DNA from: Actinacidiphila paucisporea
Lineage (GTDB): Bacteria > Actinomycetota > Actinomycetes > Streptomycetales > Streptomycetaceae
NCBI RefSeq assembly: GCF_900142575.1
Contig: NZ_FRBI01000019.1
Coordinates: 62,001-126,000 of the forward strand
Length of the DNA: 64,000 bases
Direction: 5' to 3'
Positions within the stretch are counted from its first letter, which is position 1. Each line of letters opens with the position of its first letter. Position numbers and translations under genes: made by a program. Below are positions 9,001 to 16,542 of the stretch, in pieces. The notes beneath the pieces are model-generated. The model searched no databases. It worked only from the letters and a program-made list of their open reading frames with translations, and had not been told where the DNA came from.

Positions 9001-9386
9001 TCGACCTCGAACCCGGTGTCCGGCTCCTCATCGAACTCGAAGCCATCGGCGAGGCCGACGAGCGCGGCATGCGCATGGTCATGTCCACCCTGAACGGCCA
9101 GCTCCGTCCGATCCAGGTACGCGACACCACGGTGGCCACCGACATCCCCGCGACCGAGAAGGCCGAGAAGGCCAACCCCGCCCATGTGGCGGCGCCCTTC
9201 GCGGGCGTCGTCACGCTGGCCGTCCACGAGGGCGACACGGTCGCGGCCGGCACCACCATCGCCACGATCGAGGCGATGAAGATGGAGGCGACCATCACCT
9301 CCCCGAAGGCGGGAACGGTCGCCCGCCTCGCCATCAGCCGGATCCAGCAGGTGGAAGGCGGCGACCTTCTCGTCGAGCTGAGGTAG
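6012..9386 (+). CDS. pyc: pyruvate carboxylase
   Basis: 1124 residues, full family length. Order: biotin carboxylase (KILVANRGEIAIR at the start, glycine loop AGGGGRGMR ~160, EMNPRIQVEHTVTE ~290), carboxyltransferase (TFRDAHQSLLATR ~530-542), and biotin carrier with EAMKM, the biotinylated Lys being ~1090. It converts pyruvate, bicarbonate and ATP to oxaloacetate (anaplerosis) in the cytoplasm and needs a biotin ligase encoded elsewhere. The chosen ATG gives MLRKILVANRG and has GGGGGA 5 bases upstream; the frame is open further 5' but without a ribosome site. The gene is monocistronic, followed by a strong hairpin. Confidence 0.97.
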   Translation: MLRKILVANRGEIAIRAFRAGYELGAKTVAVFPHEDRNSLHRLKADEAYEIGEPGHPVRAYLSVEEIVRAARRAGADAVYPGYGFLSENPELARACEEAGITFVGPNAEILELTGNKARAVAAARAAGVPVLASSEPSTDVDALVRAAADLGFPVFVKAVAGGGGRGMRRVEDPAALRESVEAASREAASAFGDPTVFLEKAVVDPRHIEVQILADGEGNVIHLFERDCSVQRRHQKVIELAPAPNLDPELRERICDDAVKFAREIGYRNAGTVEFLLDPAGKHVFIEMNPRIQVEHTVTEEVTDVDLVQAQLRIAAGQTLAELGLSQETVYVRGAALQCRITTEDPANGFRPDTGRISAYRSPGGSGIRLDGGTTHAGTEISAHFDSMLVKLTCRGRDFPTAIGRARRAVAEFRIRGVATNIPFLQAVLDDPDFRAGRVTTSFIEERPHLLTARHSADRGTKLLTYLADVTVNKPHGERPRLIDPMTKLPALPLSEPPPGSRQKLADLGPEGFARWLRASPTIGVTDTTFRDAHQSLLATRVRTKDLLAVAPAVARTLPELLSLECWGGATYDVALRFLAEDPWERLARLREAVPNICLQMLLRGRNTVGYTPYPTEVTDAFVQEATDTGIDIFRIFDALNDVGQMRPAIDAVRGTGTAIAEVALCYTSDLSDPSEKLYTLDYYLKLAERIVAAGAHILAVKDMAGLLRAPAAAKLVAALRKEFDLPVHIHTHDTAGGQLATYLAAIGAGADAVDGAVASMAGTTSQPSLSAIVAATDHSDRPTGLDLKAVGDLEPYWESVRKVYAPFEAGLASPTGRVYHHEIPGGQLSNLRTQAVALGLGDRFEEIEAMYAAADRILGHLVKVTPSSKVVGDLALHLVGAGVSPADFEAEPQRFDIPDSVIGFLRGELGTPPGGWPEPFRSKALQARPAADPPAGLSDQDREELDKDRRATLNRLLFPGPAKDFATHRHTFGDTSVLDSRDFFYGLRPGTEYAVDLEPGVRLLIELEAIGEADERGMRMVMSTLNGQLRPIQVRDTTVATDIPATEKAEKANPAHVAAPFAGVVTLAVHEGDTVAAGTTIATIEAMKMEATITSPKAGTVARLAISRIQQVEGGDLLVELR

Positions 9387-9450
9387 GGCGCCCGGTCCGC
9401 GGGCCAGGACGTCTTCGGCAGCCGCGAACGCGTACGTACGACGACCGCGA

Positions 9451-9489
9451 CGCCCCGGCCACGCCGACCTGTGACGGCGTGCCGGGGCG
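9451..9489. terminator. bidirectional terminator between pyc and DUF1684 gene
   Basis: A 15-bp GC-rich stem, CGCCCCGGC(C)ACGCCG pairing with CGGCGTGCCGGGGCG, with one bulged C and an 8-base loop, sits between convergent genes. There is no U-tract, as is usual in Streptomyces. Confidence 0.75.
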
Positions 9490-9521
9490 CGGGCGTGGAG
9501 ACCGACCGGGCTCGGTGAGCG

Positions 9522-10370
9522 CTACGCGGCAGGCACCGATCGGGGCGCCGCGCCCGCGGGTGCGGTCGGCGTCCGCTCGCCCGCCTCGATCGCCAACGGC
9601 AGCCGGTTCTCGGCCGGCGGCAGCGGGCAGGTGGCCAGGTCGGTGTACGCGCACGGCAGGTTCGTGGCCCGGTTGAAGTCGACCAGGACGGTGCCGTCGG
9701 CGTCGGGCGCTGCGATGGACAGCGAGCGGTTTGCGGCGTAGGTGGTCACCCCGGAGGTGGCGTCGGTGAACAGCACCAGCAGCCCGCCCGGGGTGTGGCC
9801 GTCGAAGGCGGTCAGCCGGTACGGTGCGCCGCCCGCTTCGAACTCGACGGTCCCGACGGCGTCGTAGACGTGCTCGAGCCCCTCGACCACTGCGCCCACC
9901 GTCGTCGGCCGGGGCGTGTCGAACGGCACGTAGCGGCCGGTGAGCGCCCAGGCCGGGTCGGGGGCGTAGGCGGGTGTGCCGGAGAAGGCCAGCCGCAGCG
10001 TGTTCTCCGGGTGCCGGGGACGCACGATGTCGTGTCCGCCGCGCTTGGCGACCTCGATCACCGCGTCACCCGCGACCGGGAGCAGGCTCACGCGCTCCGC
10101 GAGCACCCCGAAATTGTGCCGGCCGTGCAGCACGCGGCCTTCGTAGGCCAACTCCTCGTCCTCGGACAGCTCCACCAGCACGCCGTCCGGGGTGCTCGAC
10201 CAGGCGCCGGGCGCGTCGGGGAAACGGGTGGGGGTGGCGTCCAGCCAGTTCAGGCTGGTGATGGCGAGGAAGCCGTGCGGTCCTGCCAGCGCCTCGTCCT
10301 TCTGGGCGTGCCACTGCTCCCATTCCGCGGCGAAGGCGACGCGGTCGGTGGGCTCGGTCTCGACGGTCAT
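9522..10370 (-). CDS. DUF1684 domain protein, last gene of the monooxygenase operon
   Basis: 282 residues beginning MTVETEPTDRVAFAAEWEQWHAQKDEAL. It has the DUF1684 hallmarks: 'GFLAITSLNWL' (~38-48), 'RVSLLPVAGDAVIEVAKRGG', 'RYVPFDTPRPTTVGAVVEGL' and a C-terminal 'VDFNRATNLPCAYT...CPLPPAENRLPLAIEAGE', whose Cys and Asn are conserved in the family. No biochemical role is established. The ATG overlaps the stop of the flavin reductase gene (ATGA), so it is translated with the sulfur/monooxygenase operon. This suggests a role in organosulfur processing, by context only. Confidence 0.85.
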   Translation of the reverse strand: MTVETEPTDRVAFAAEWEQWHAQKDEALAGPHGFLAITSLNWLDATPTRFPDAPGAWSSTPDGVLVELSEDEELAYEGRVLHGRHNFGVLAERVSLLPVAGDAVIEVAKRGGHDIVRPRHPENTLRLAFSGTPAYAPDPAWALTGRYVPFDTPRPTTVGAVVEGLEHVYDAVGTVEFEAGGAPYRLTAFDGHTPGGLLVLFTDATSGVTTYAANRSLSIAAPDADGTVLVDFNRATNLPCAYTDLATCPLPPAENRLPLAIEAGERTPTAPAGAAPRSVPAA

Positions 10371-11002
10371 GAGGACTCCTCGGTTCCTGCGATGGGCGGT
10401 GCGGTCGGTGCTGTCGGAGCTGCCGGTGCCGGACGCTCCGCGGTGTCGGAGCGGGCTCCGGCCAGCCGCCGGAAGCGGCTGCCGTGGAAGACCAGCGGGG
10501 CGACGTCGTGGTCGGCGTCCATGGCGCGGATGCGCAGCAGGACGATGTCGTGGTCGCCGGCCCTGATCAGCCGCTCGACGCTGGTGTCGAACCAGGCTGT
10601 GGCGCCGTCGAGCAGCACCGCGCCGCCGTCGGTGGCGTGCCAGTCCAGGTCCGCGAACCGGTCGGCGCTGCGGGAGGCGAGCTGCGCGCAGGCGTGTTCC
10701 TGGTCGGCTCCCAGCACGCTGACACCGAGCCTGGGGAGGTCGGCGAGCAGCGGCCAGGTGGTCGAGGTGTGGGCCATGCAGACCGTCAGCAGCGGCGGGT
10801 CGAGCGAGACCGCGGTGAACGAGTTGGCGGCCAGGCCCACCGGGACGCCGTCCACCAGGGCGGCGATCGCGGTCACCCCGGTGGGGAAGGCGCTGAACAC
10901 CTGCCGCAGCCGGGCCGGGGACAGCGCCTGTTCGGCACGCCCGGCCTCCGCGGCGTCCCGCTGGTCCTGCGCGAGGTCCTTCGCCGGCACGGTCGTCGTC
11001 AT
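10367..11002 (-). CDS. flavin reductase family protein (FMN reductase partner)
   Basis: 211 residues with the split-barrel flavin reductase fold: 'FSAFPTGVTAIAALVDGVPVGLAANSF' (~40-66), 'SLDPPLLTVCMAHTSTTWPLL', 'GVSVLGADQEH' and a C-terminal 'DHDIVLLRIRAMD'. It should reduce FMN or FAD with NAD(P)H and pass the free reduced flavin to luciferase-like monooxygenases, four of which precede it in the operon. Both ends overlap neighbours: the ATG overlaps the upstream LLM stop and its own stop overlaps the DUF1684 start. The low-complexity Ala/Pro/Thr tail is dispensable-looking. Confidence 0.92.
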   Translation of the reverse strand: MTTTVPAKDLAQDQRDAAEAGRAEQALSPARLRQVFSAFPTGVTAIAALVDGVPVGLAANSFTAVSLDPPLLTVCMAHTSTTWPLLADLPRLGVSVLGADQEHACAQLASRSADRFADLDWHATDGGAVLLDGATAWFDTSVERLIRAGDHDIVLLRIRAMDADHDVAPLVFHGSRFRRLAGARSDTAERPAPAAPTAPTAPPIAGTEESS

Positions 11003-12144
11003 CGGCGCTTCCACTCCTCGGCCAGCAGCTCGTAGGAGCGCACCCGGTCGGCGTGGTCGTGCGTGATGGTGGTGACCACCAGCTCGTCGGCGCCGGTGGC
11101 GTCGCGCAGCGTCTCCAGCTGGTCGGCGACCTGCCGCGGCGAGCCGACGAACTGCGTCTCGACGCGGTCGGCGACCAGCTCGCGCTCCTCCGGGCTCCAC
11201 GCGTGGGCGCGGGCCTCGTCGGGGGTGGGGAAGGGGATGGCTCCCGCCGCGCTGCGGATGCTGTGCACCCACAGGCCGTACCCGGTGGCCAGTTCCCGTG
11301 CGGTCGCCTCGTCCTCGGCCACGACGACGTCCGCGGAGACGCTGACGTAGGGCTGCGCCAGTTCCGCCGACGGTTCGAACGCGGCCCGGTAGCCCTCGGC
11401 CGCCTCCAGGACGGTGGCCGGGCTGACGTGGTAGTTCGCCGCGAACCGCAGGCCGCGCGCGCCCGCGGTCTGGGCGCTGATTCCCGCACTGCTGCCCAGG
11501 ACCCACACCTGGAGGTCGGCTCCCTCGCCGGGTATGACGTGTGCCTCGACCCCGTCCGCAGTGGCGTACGTCCCGGCGAGCAGCGCCAGGATGTCGTCGA
11601 CCTGCTCGTCGTAGGGCTGCGACTCGGCGCCGGGCAGGGTGAGCAGCTTCTTCTGCAGCGCGAAGCGCGGCGAGGCGAGCACCTTCTCGAAGGAGAACCG
11701 GGCGGGAATCCGCAGGCCGTTCGGGGTGCGGCCGTCCACGACCGGTGTGGTCGCGTGCGGCGCCCCCGCTCCGACCGGCACCGGCACCGCCGACGTGGGC
11801 GCGGGCCTGCCGGAGCGCCCGAGGCCCAGGTCGAAACGGCCCGGGTGCAGGGCGTCCAGCAGCCCGAACTCCTCGACGGTGGACAGCGCGGTGCGGTGCC
11901 CGAGCTGGACGGCGCCGGCCCCGAGCCGGATGGTGCTGGTGGCGGCGGCGGTCAGGGCGAGGACGACCGCGGGGGAGGTGCCGGCCACACCGGGGTTGAG
12001 GTGGTGCTCGGCGAACCAGTAGCGGGAGTAGCCGAGCCGTTCCGCGTGCCGGGCGAGGTCGACGCTGTTGAGCAGCGCCTGGGTGGCGGTGGAGCCGGAG
12101 GAGATCGGGACGAGGTCGAGGACGGCTAGCGGGGTTGGTGGCAC
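10999..12144 (-). CDS. LLM-class flavin-dependent monooxygenase (MsnO8-like)
   Basis: 381 residues, TIM-barrel luciferase-like family. The start 'LAVLDLVPISSGSTATQALLNSV' and 'RLGYSRYWFAEHHLN' (~40-54) mark the MsnO8-like subgroup. 'HPGRFDLGLGRSGRP' lines the flavin pocket, and 'QVWVLGSSAGISAQTAGARGLRFAANYHV' lies in the C-terminal half. It would oxidise an organic, probably sulfur-containing, substrate using FMNH2 and O2. The start is a GTG at 12144 with AAGGAG 7 bases upstream, 14 bases after the previous gene. Its stop overlaps the flavin reductase ATG, tying enzyme and reductase together. Confidence 0.88.
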   Translation of the reverse strand: MPPTPLAVLDLVPISSGSTATQALLNSVDLARHAERLGYSRYWFAEHHLNPGVAGTSPAVVLALTAAATSTIRLGAGAVQLGHRTALSTVEEFGLLDALHPGRFDLGLGRSGRPAPTSAVPVPVGAGAPHATTPVVDGRTPNGLRIPARFSFEKVLASPRFALQKKLLTLPGAESQPYDEQVDDILALLAGTYATADGVEAHVIPGEGADLQVWVLGSSAGISAQTAGARGLRFAANYHVSPATVLEAAEGYRAAFEPSAELAQPYVSVSADVVVAEDEATARELATGYGLWVHSIRSAAGAIPFPTPDEARAHAWSPEERELVADRVETQFVGSPRQVADQLETLRDATGADELVVTTITHDHADRVRSYELLAEEWKRR

Positions 12145-12158
12145 GGCGGCGCTCCTTG

Positions 12159-13256
12159 TCAGGCGGTGACTGCGGCGGCTGCGGCGCCCGCGTCGGTTGC
12201 GGTGCCCGCAGGACCCCAGGCCCAGGGCGGGTCGGGGATGTCCTTGCGCAGCACGGGTGCGATGTCGGACTGGAAGAGTTCGAGGGCGCCGCGGTGCTGG
12301 GCCTCGGTCAGACCGTCGGCGTCGGCGTGCAGATGCAGCACGCTGTGGCCGAACTGCTCGTGGTAGCGGTGCACCTTCTCGATGACCTGCTGCGGACTGC
12401 CGATCAGGGCGGAACTGCGCTCGACGAAGTCCTCCAGGGTGGGGAAGACCGGTTCGAGACCGAGGCTTTTCTGGAAGGCCAGCCTTCCCTCGAAGACCGG
12501 CCGGTAGTCGGCCAGGGCCTGCTGCGAGGTGCGGGCCGCGTAGTAGCCGGCCGTTCCGGCGCCGACCGTGGCGAGCGCCGGGTCGTGGCCGTAGTGGGCC
12601 CAGCGCTCGCGGTAGTAGCGGATGAGTTCGGCGTACGGCTCGATGGGGTTGGTGACGTTGGCGGAGAAGAGTGGGTCGCCGTAGCGTGCCGCCAGGTCGA
12701 CCGACTCCTTGCTGGTGGCGCTGCCGTGCCACACCCGCACCGGCTGCTGGAAAGGACGCGGCCACACCTCGGCGTCCTTCAGCGCCGGCCGGAACCGCGG
12801 CTCGGCGGTGACCTTCTGCTGTCGCCAGATCTGCCGGAAGAGCTCGTAGCTCTCCGCGTTGCGCTCCCACTGGTCGTCGGTGGTCACGTTGAACAGGTCG
12901 CGCTGGGCGGAGCCGTTGCCCTTGCCGACGATCAGCTCCAGGCGGCCGCCGGAGAGGTGGTCGAGCGTGGCGTAGTCCTCGTAGGCGCGCACCGGGTCGA
13001 GCAGGCTGAGGGTGGTGACGGCGGTGAACAGGCGGATGGTGGAGGTGAGGGCGGCGATGTGGCTGAGCACCACGGGCGGCGAGGAGGAGATGAAGGGGCG
13101 CTCGTGGCGTTCCCCGACGCCGAAGCCGTCGAAGCCCAACTCCTCGGCGAGCAGCGCGCCGTCGATCACCTCGCGGAAGCGCTCCTGGGTGGACGGGAGC
13201 GCTCCGGTGACCGGGTGCGGTGCGTGCACGATCAGGGTGATGGTCAGGAATTTCAC
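12159..13256 (-). CDS. LLM-class flavin-dependent oxidoreductase
   Basis: 365-residue luciferase-like TIM barrel: 'LAEELGFDGFGVGERHERPFISSSPPVVLSHIAALTS' in the first third, 'YATLDHLSGGRLELIVGKGNGS' (~100-120), 'VRVWHGSATSKESVDLAARYGDPLFSANVT' in the middle. It starts with GTG (VKFLTITLIVHAP) overlapping the stop of the upstream DszA/NtaA-type gene (GTGA). Like its neighbours it depends on reduced flavin, presumably from the operon's reductase. The C-terminus is an Ala-rich tail. The specific substrate is not deducible. Confidence 0.88.
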   Translation of the reverse strand: MKFLTITLIVHAPHPVTGALPSTQERFREVIDGALLAEELGFDGFGVGERHERPFISSSPPVVLSHIAALTSTIRLFTAVTTLSLLDPVRAYEDYATLDHLSGGRLELIVGKGNGSAQRDLFNVTTDDQWERNAESYELFRQIWRQQKVTAEPRFRPALKDAEVWPRPFQQPVRVWHGSATSKESVDLAARYGDPLFSANVTNPIEPYAELIRYYRERWAHYGHDPALATVGAGTAGYYAARTSQQALADYRPVFEGRLAFQKSLGLEPVFPTLEDFVERSSALIGSPQQVIEKVHRYHEQFGHSVLHLHADADGLTEAQHRGALELFQSDIAPVLRKDIPDPPWAWGPAGTATDAGAAAAAVTA

Positions 13257-14632
13257 GAGGCCGCCCCCGACAGGTCGGCGCGGTCCTGCACGGGGAGCGG
13301 TGCCAGCCCGAGGTGGTCGCGCAGGGTCGTGCCCTCGTACTCGGTGCGGAAGACGCCGCGCTCCTGGAGCAGGGGTACGACGGTGTCGGCGAACTCGTCC
13401 AGGCCCCCCGGGGTCAGGTGCGGGGCGAGGATGAAGCCGTCGCTCGCGTCGGCCTGGACGAACTCGTCCAGCGCCTGGGCGACGTGCTGCGGGGTGCCGA
13501 CGAAGGACTGCCGCCCGGTCTCGGCGATGACCAGCTCGCGGATCGAGAGCTTGTCCTGCTCGGCGACCGCCCGCCAGCGCGCGACCGTCTCCAACTGGTC
13601 CTGCCCCCTGGAGTCGGCCCGGCCGCGGACGATCGGGTCCGCGTCGAAGAGCGGCTCCACGTCGGGCAGCGGCCCTTCGGGGTCGTAGGCGCTCAGGTCG
13701 CGGTTCCACACCCGTTCCAGGAAGGCGATCGCGGTCGGCCCGCTGACCTGCTGGCGCCGTACCAGGCGGGCCTTCTCCTCGGCGTCGGACGGGGTGTCGC
13801 CGAGGACGAAGGTGACGCCGGGCAGGATCAGCAGCTCCTGCGGCGACCTGCCGTACCGGGCCAGCCGGCCCTTGACGTCGGCGTAGAAGGCCTTGCCCGC
13901 CTCCAGGGTGCCGTGCCGGGTGAAGATGGCGTCGGCGGCGGAGGCGGCGAACTCCCTGCCCTGCTCGGAGTCGCCCGCCTGGAAGATCACCGGTCGGCCC
14001 TGCGGGCTGCGCGGCACGTTGAAGTGCCCGCTGATGTCGAACTGGGCGACGCGGTGGGCGAACTGCCCGGCGTCGGCGTCGCGCAGGAAGGTGCCCGACT
14101 CCTGGTCCGCGACGATCTCGTCGCCGCGCCACGAGTCGAGCAGCACCGTGACCGCGGTCAGGAACTGCGCGGCCCGCTCGTAGCGGTCCTCGCGGGCCAG
14201 GTAGCCGCCGCGGCGGAAGTTCTCGCCGGTGAACTCGTCCCAGGAGGTCACGACGTTCCAGGCGGCGCGGCCTGCCGACAGGTGGTCGAGCGAGGCGAAC
14301 TGCCGGGCCACCTCGTACGGTTCGTTGAAGGTGGAGTTGATGGTGCCGGCCAGCCCGAGGCGGTCGGTGACCGCGGCCAGCGCCGCGAGCACGGTGAAGG
14401 TGTCGGGGCGGCCGACCACGTCCAGGTCGTGGATCCTGCCGCCCTGCTCGCGCAGCCGCAGGCCCTCGGCGAGGAAGAGGAAGTCGAACTTCGCGCGCTC
14501 GGCGGTACGCGCGAGGTGGACGAAGGAGCTGAAGCCGATCTGGCTGCCGGCCGCCGGGTCGCTCCAGACGGTGGTGTTGTTGACGCCGGGGAAGTGCGCG
14601 GCGAGATGGATCTGCTTGCGTGGCTTGCTCAT
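13253..14632 (-). CDS. NtaA/SnaA/DszA-type flavin monooxygenase
   Basis: 459 residues, the size and motif set of the nitrilotriacetate monooxygenase/DszA subgroup: 'AHFPGVNNTTVWSDPAAGSQIGFSSF' near the start, 'DFLFLAEGLRLRE', 'EVARQFASLDHLSAGRAAWNVVTSWDE' (~120-145), 'RPVIFQAGDSEQGREFAASAADAIF' (~215-240). Members include dibenzothiophene-sulfone monooxygenase (C-S cleavage) and NTA monooxygenase (C-N cleavage). Sulfur chemistry is favoured here by the cysteine-type leader and transporter neighbours. It lies 33 bases after the first LLM gene and overlaps the next. Confidence 0.9.
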   Translation of the reverse strand: MSKPRKQIHLAAHFPGVNNTTVWSDPAAGSQIGFSSFVHLARTAERAKFDFLFLAEGLRLREQGGRIHDLDVVGRPDTFTVLAALAAVTDRLGLAGTINSTFNEPYEVARQFASLDHLSAGRAAWNVVTSWDEFTGENFRRGGYLAREDRYERAAQFLTAVTVLLDSWRGDEIVADQESGTFLRDADAGQFAHRVAQFDISGHFNVPRSPQGRPVIFQAGDSEQGREFAASAADAIFTRHGTLEAGKAFYADVKGRLARYGRSPQELLILPGVTFVLGDTPSDAEEKARLVRRQQVSGPTAIAFLERVWNRDLSAYDPEGPLPDVEPLFDADPIVRGRADSRGQDQLETVARWRAVAEQDKLSIRELVIAETGRQSFVGTPQHVAQALDEFVQADASDGFILAPHLTPGGLDEFADTVVPLLQERGVFRTEYEGTTLRDHLGLAPLPVQDRADLSGAAS

Positions 14633-14665
14633 CAGGGGATGCCTTCCTGGAGGTTCGCGGGTCGC

Positions 14666-15871
14666 TCAGGCGGCGGCGTAGCGGTTGGCGGGACGCGGCA
14701 GTCCGAGCAGGCCGCGCAGGGTGCCCGCCTCGTACGCGGTCCTGAAGGCGGCGCGGCGCTGGAGTTCGGGGACCAGGCCGTCGGTGATCCGGGCCAGGTC
14801 GTGGGGGAGGGTGGCGGGGCGCAGCCGGAAGCCGGTCAGCCCGCTGTGCGCGAAGTCCTCCAGCACGTCGGCGAGTTCGGCGGGAGTCCCGGCGAAGATC
14901 GCGGCGTCGCTGGTGTACGGGGCGTCGAGCGCCGCGTCCAGCCGTGCCCGGCGCTCGGCGGCCCGGCCGGCTTCCTCGTCGAGGAAGACCACCAGGTCGG
15001 CGAAGAGGTGTACGGTCTCGCCGCCGCGGCCCGCCTGCTCCTGCTGGTCGCGGATCTCGGCGACGATCTCCGCGGCCTGGGCTGTGTCGTGCGGGGTGAC
15101 GAAGCCGACGTCGGCGGACGTGGCGACCAGCCGGAAAGGAACCGGGGCGTGGGCGAGCGCGGCGACGACCGGCTGGCCCTGCGGCGGCCTGGGAGTGATG
15201 GAGGGGCCCTTGACGCTGAAGTGCCGCCCGGTGAAGTCGATGTAGTGCAGCTTGTCGCGGTCGATGAAGCGGCCGGTGGCCACGTCGCGGATCTCCGCGT
15301 CGTCCTCCCAGCTGTCCCAGAGCCGCCGCAACACCTCCACGTAGTCGGCGGCCTCCCCGAACAGTTCGAGCAGCAGCTCCTGACCTGCGGGCGAGTCCAG
15401 CTCCGCGAGCGACACCTGAGGCAGCCGGCGGCGCCCGAAGTGGGCGGCCTCCTCCTGCCGGCCCGACACCCTGACCTGCATGCCCGCCCTCCCGCCGCTG
15501 ACGTGGTCGAGAGTGGCGACGGCCTTGGAGAGGTGGAAGGGCTCGGTGTGGGTGACCACGGCACTGGGGATCAGGCCCAGATTCTTGGTGAGCGGGGCGA
15601 TCCGGGCGGCCGTCAGCACCGCGTCGAGCCGGCCGCGCACCTGGTCGGTACGGCCGTCGGGCCCGGTGGGAAGGGAGGACTGCAGGCCGAGGGAGTCCTC
15701 GATGGTGGCGAAGTCCAGCAGGCCGCGTTCGGCTTCCGCGGCCAGCGCGGCCCAGTAGGGGGCGCCGAGGAGGTCCGCGGGCCGGACACCGGGTTCCCGC
15801 CAGGCGGCCGGGTGCCAGCCGGCGCCGTCCAGGGCGACGGCGAGGTGGAGGGGGGCGGCGGATCGGGACAT
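14666..15871 (-). CDS. LLM-class flavin-dependent monooxygenase, first gene of operon
   Basis: 401 residues beginning MSRSAAPLHLAVALDGAGWHP. Luciferase-like features include 'LDFATIEDSLGLQ' (~55), 'PFHLSKAVATLDHVSGGRAGMQVRVSG' (~115-140), 'YIDFTGRHFSVKGP' and 'VVAALAHAPVPFRLVATSADVGFV'. It is related to the NtaA/DszA class. The ATG at 15871 has AGGAAG upstream; the frame is open further 5' but the upstream codons are part of the leader region. It is the first structural gene after the 16076-16198 leader peptide, about 200 bases downstream, and so probably subject to attenuation. Confidence 0.88.
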   Translation of the reverse strand: MSRSAAPLHLAVALDGAGWHPAAWREPGVRPADLLGAPYWAALAAEAERGLLDFATIEDSLGLQSSLPTGPDGRTDQVRGRLDAVLTAARIAPLTKNLGLIPSAVVTHTEPFHLSKAVATLDHVSGGRAGMQVRVSGRQEEAAHFGRRRLPQVSLAELDSPAGQELLLELFGEAADYVEVLRRLWDSWEDDAEIRDVATGRFIDRDKLHYIDFTGRHFSVKGPSITPRPPQGQPVVAALAHAPVPFRLVATSADVGFVTPHDTAQAAEIVAEIRDQQEQAGRGGETVHLFADLVVFLDEEAGRAAERRARLDAALDAPYTSDAAIFAGTPAELADVLEDFAHSGLTGFRLRPATLPHDLARITDGLVPELQRRAAFRTAYEAGTLRGLLGLPRPANRYAAA

Positions 15872-15966
15872 GGGCGTACCGCTTCCTGCTCGGAGGGGGT
15901 CACAAGCGAAGGGCCCTGGCCTGCGGCAGGCCGAACGAGCGTCCACACGGTGGTCGTTCGGCGGCG

Positions 15967-16025
15967 GGAGCCGGCAGGCTGGGCGGGGGAGCCGGCTGCT
16001 GGGAGCCGGGTCGGGGTGGAGCCGG
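15967..16025. repeat. four GGAGCCGG repeats in the leader region of the LLM operon
   Basis: GGAGCCGG occurs at 15967, 15988, 16002 and 16018 (plus-strand coordinates) between the leader-peptide stop and the first LLM gene. On the transcript these are CCGGCUCC units in the expected attenuator zone. They may form alternative base pairings or a protein site; their role is unproven. Confidence 0.4.
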
Positions 16026-16075
16026 TGACCTGTGCGGCGCCGGCGAGCGACGTGCGGCAGCGCGGAGGTCCGGGG

Positions 16076-16198
16076 TCAGGCCCTGGAACGGACCGTCGAC
16101 GTGCCCGGACACAGGGCTGCGGCGACGCGCTGGAGGTCGATGTGCCGCCGGGAGAACGTGGACAGGACGGGCAGCGGCCGCCTGACGGTCTGCCGCAT
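16076..16198 (-). CDS. cysteine-type leader peptide for the LLM monooxygenase operon
   Basis: 40-residue ORF, MRQTVRRPLPVL then SRRHIDLQRVAAALC and a short tail. The ATG has a GGGAGG ribosome site 6 bases upstream. 'RRH(I/V)DLxRVxxAxC' is the recurrent pattern of actinobacterial small ORFs upstream of sulfur-assimilation and sulfur-transport operons, usually annotated as putative leader peptides. Cysteine-coding upstream ORFs were shown in mycobacteria to sense charged tRNA-Cys and attenuate downstream genes. Here the Cys codon is codon 30, ten codons before the stop. It lies ~200 bases before the first LLM gene, so it probably switches the operon on when cysteine is short. Confidence 0.85.
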   Translation of the reverse strand: MRQTVRRPLPVLSTFSRRHIDLQRVAAALCPGTSTVRSRA

Positions 16199-16249
16199 GA
16201 GCCACCTCCCGTTCTCGCACTGGCTTGCGCCTGGCCGAGTTTCGCACTT

Positions 16250-16272
16250 GCCGGACCGATTCCCGGTCCGGC
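16250..16272. promoter_or_regulatory. 9-bp-arm palindrome upstream of the LLM leader peptide
   Basis: Perfect inverted repeat GCCGGACCG-ATTCC-CGGTCCGGC, 52 bases before the leader ATG on the minus strand. It is either a hairpin in the 5' untranslated region or an operator. Confidence 0.35.
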
Positions 16273-16449
16273 CGGGTCGTCACCTGGAGCACCCCGCCGC
16301 GACGGAGGGTTGCCGGTCAGCCGGCCAGGGCCTTGGATGGCTGACGCTCATGACCTGCTCAAACGGTAACTCCGCCGCGCCGCCGAACACAATCCCCTCC
16401 GGCCGGGAGTGACACGCGTCGCTTCCAAGCCCGCACGGACCGAGGGGGA

Positions 16450-16478
16450 TTGCCTGACCGCTGCCCTGCGGTTAACGT
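16450..16478 (+). promoter_or_regulatory. candidate promoter for the ABC-importer leader
   Basis: TTGCCT at 16450 and TAACGT at 16473 are separated by 17 bases, a fair match to a housekeeping -35/-10 pair. They lie about 65 bases before the plus-strand leader-peptide ATG. Predicted only. Confidence 0.35.
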
Positions 16479-16542
16479 GCTGTAGGCATAGGCCCCCAAG
16501 GGGCGACACCGACTGCGAAGCGAAGAGAGCGAGGGGACGGAC

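Noticed and set aside
9522..15871. LLM monooxygenase operon as an antibiotic biosynthetic cluster
   Set aside because: SnaA-type enzymes occur in streptogramin pathways, but there is no PKS/NRPS, and the cysteine leader and importer favour sulfur metabolism.
15967..16025. GGAGCCGG repeats as a CRISPR array
   Set aside because: The unit is 8 bases, spacers are 6-13 bases and variable, and no cas gene is present; far too short for CRISPR.
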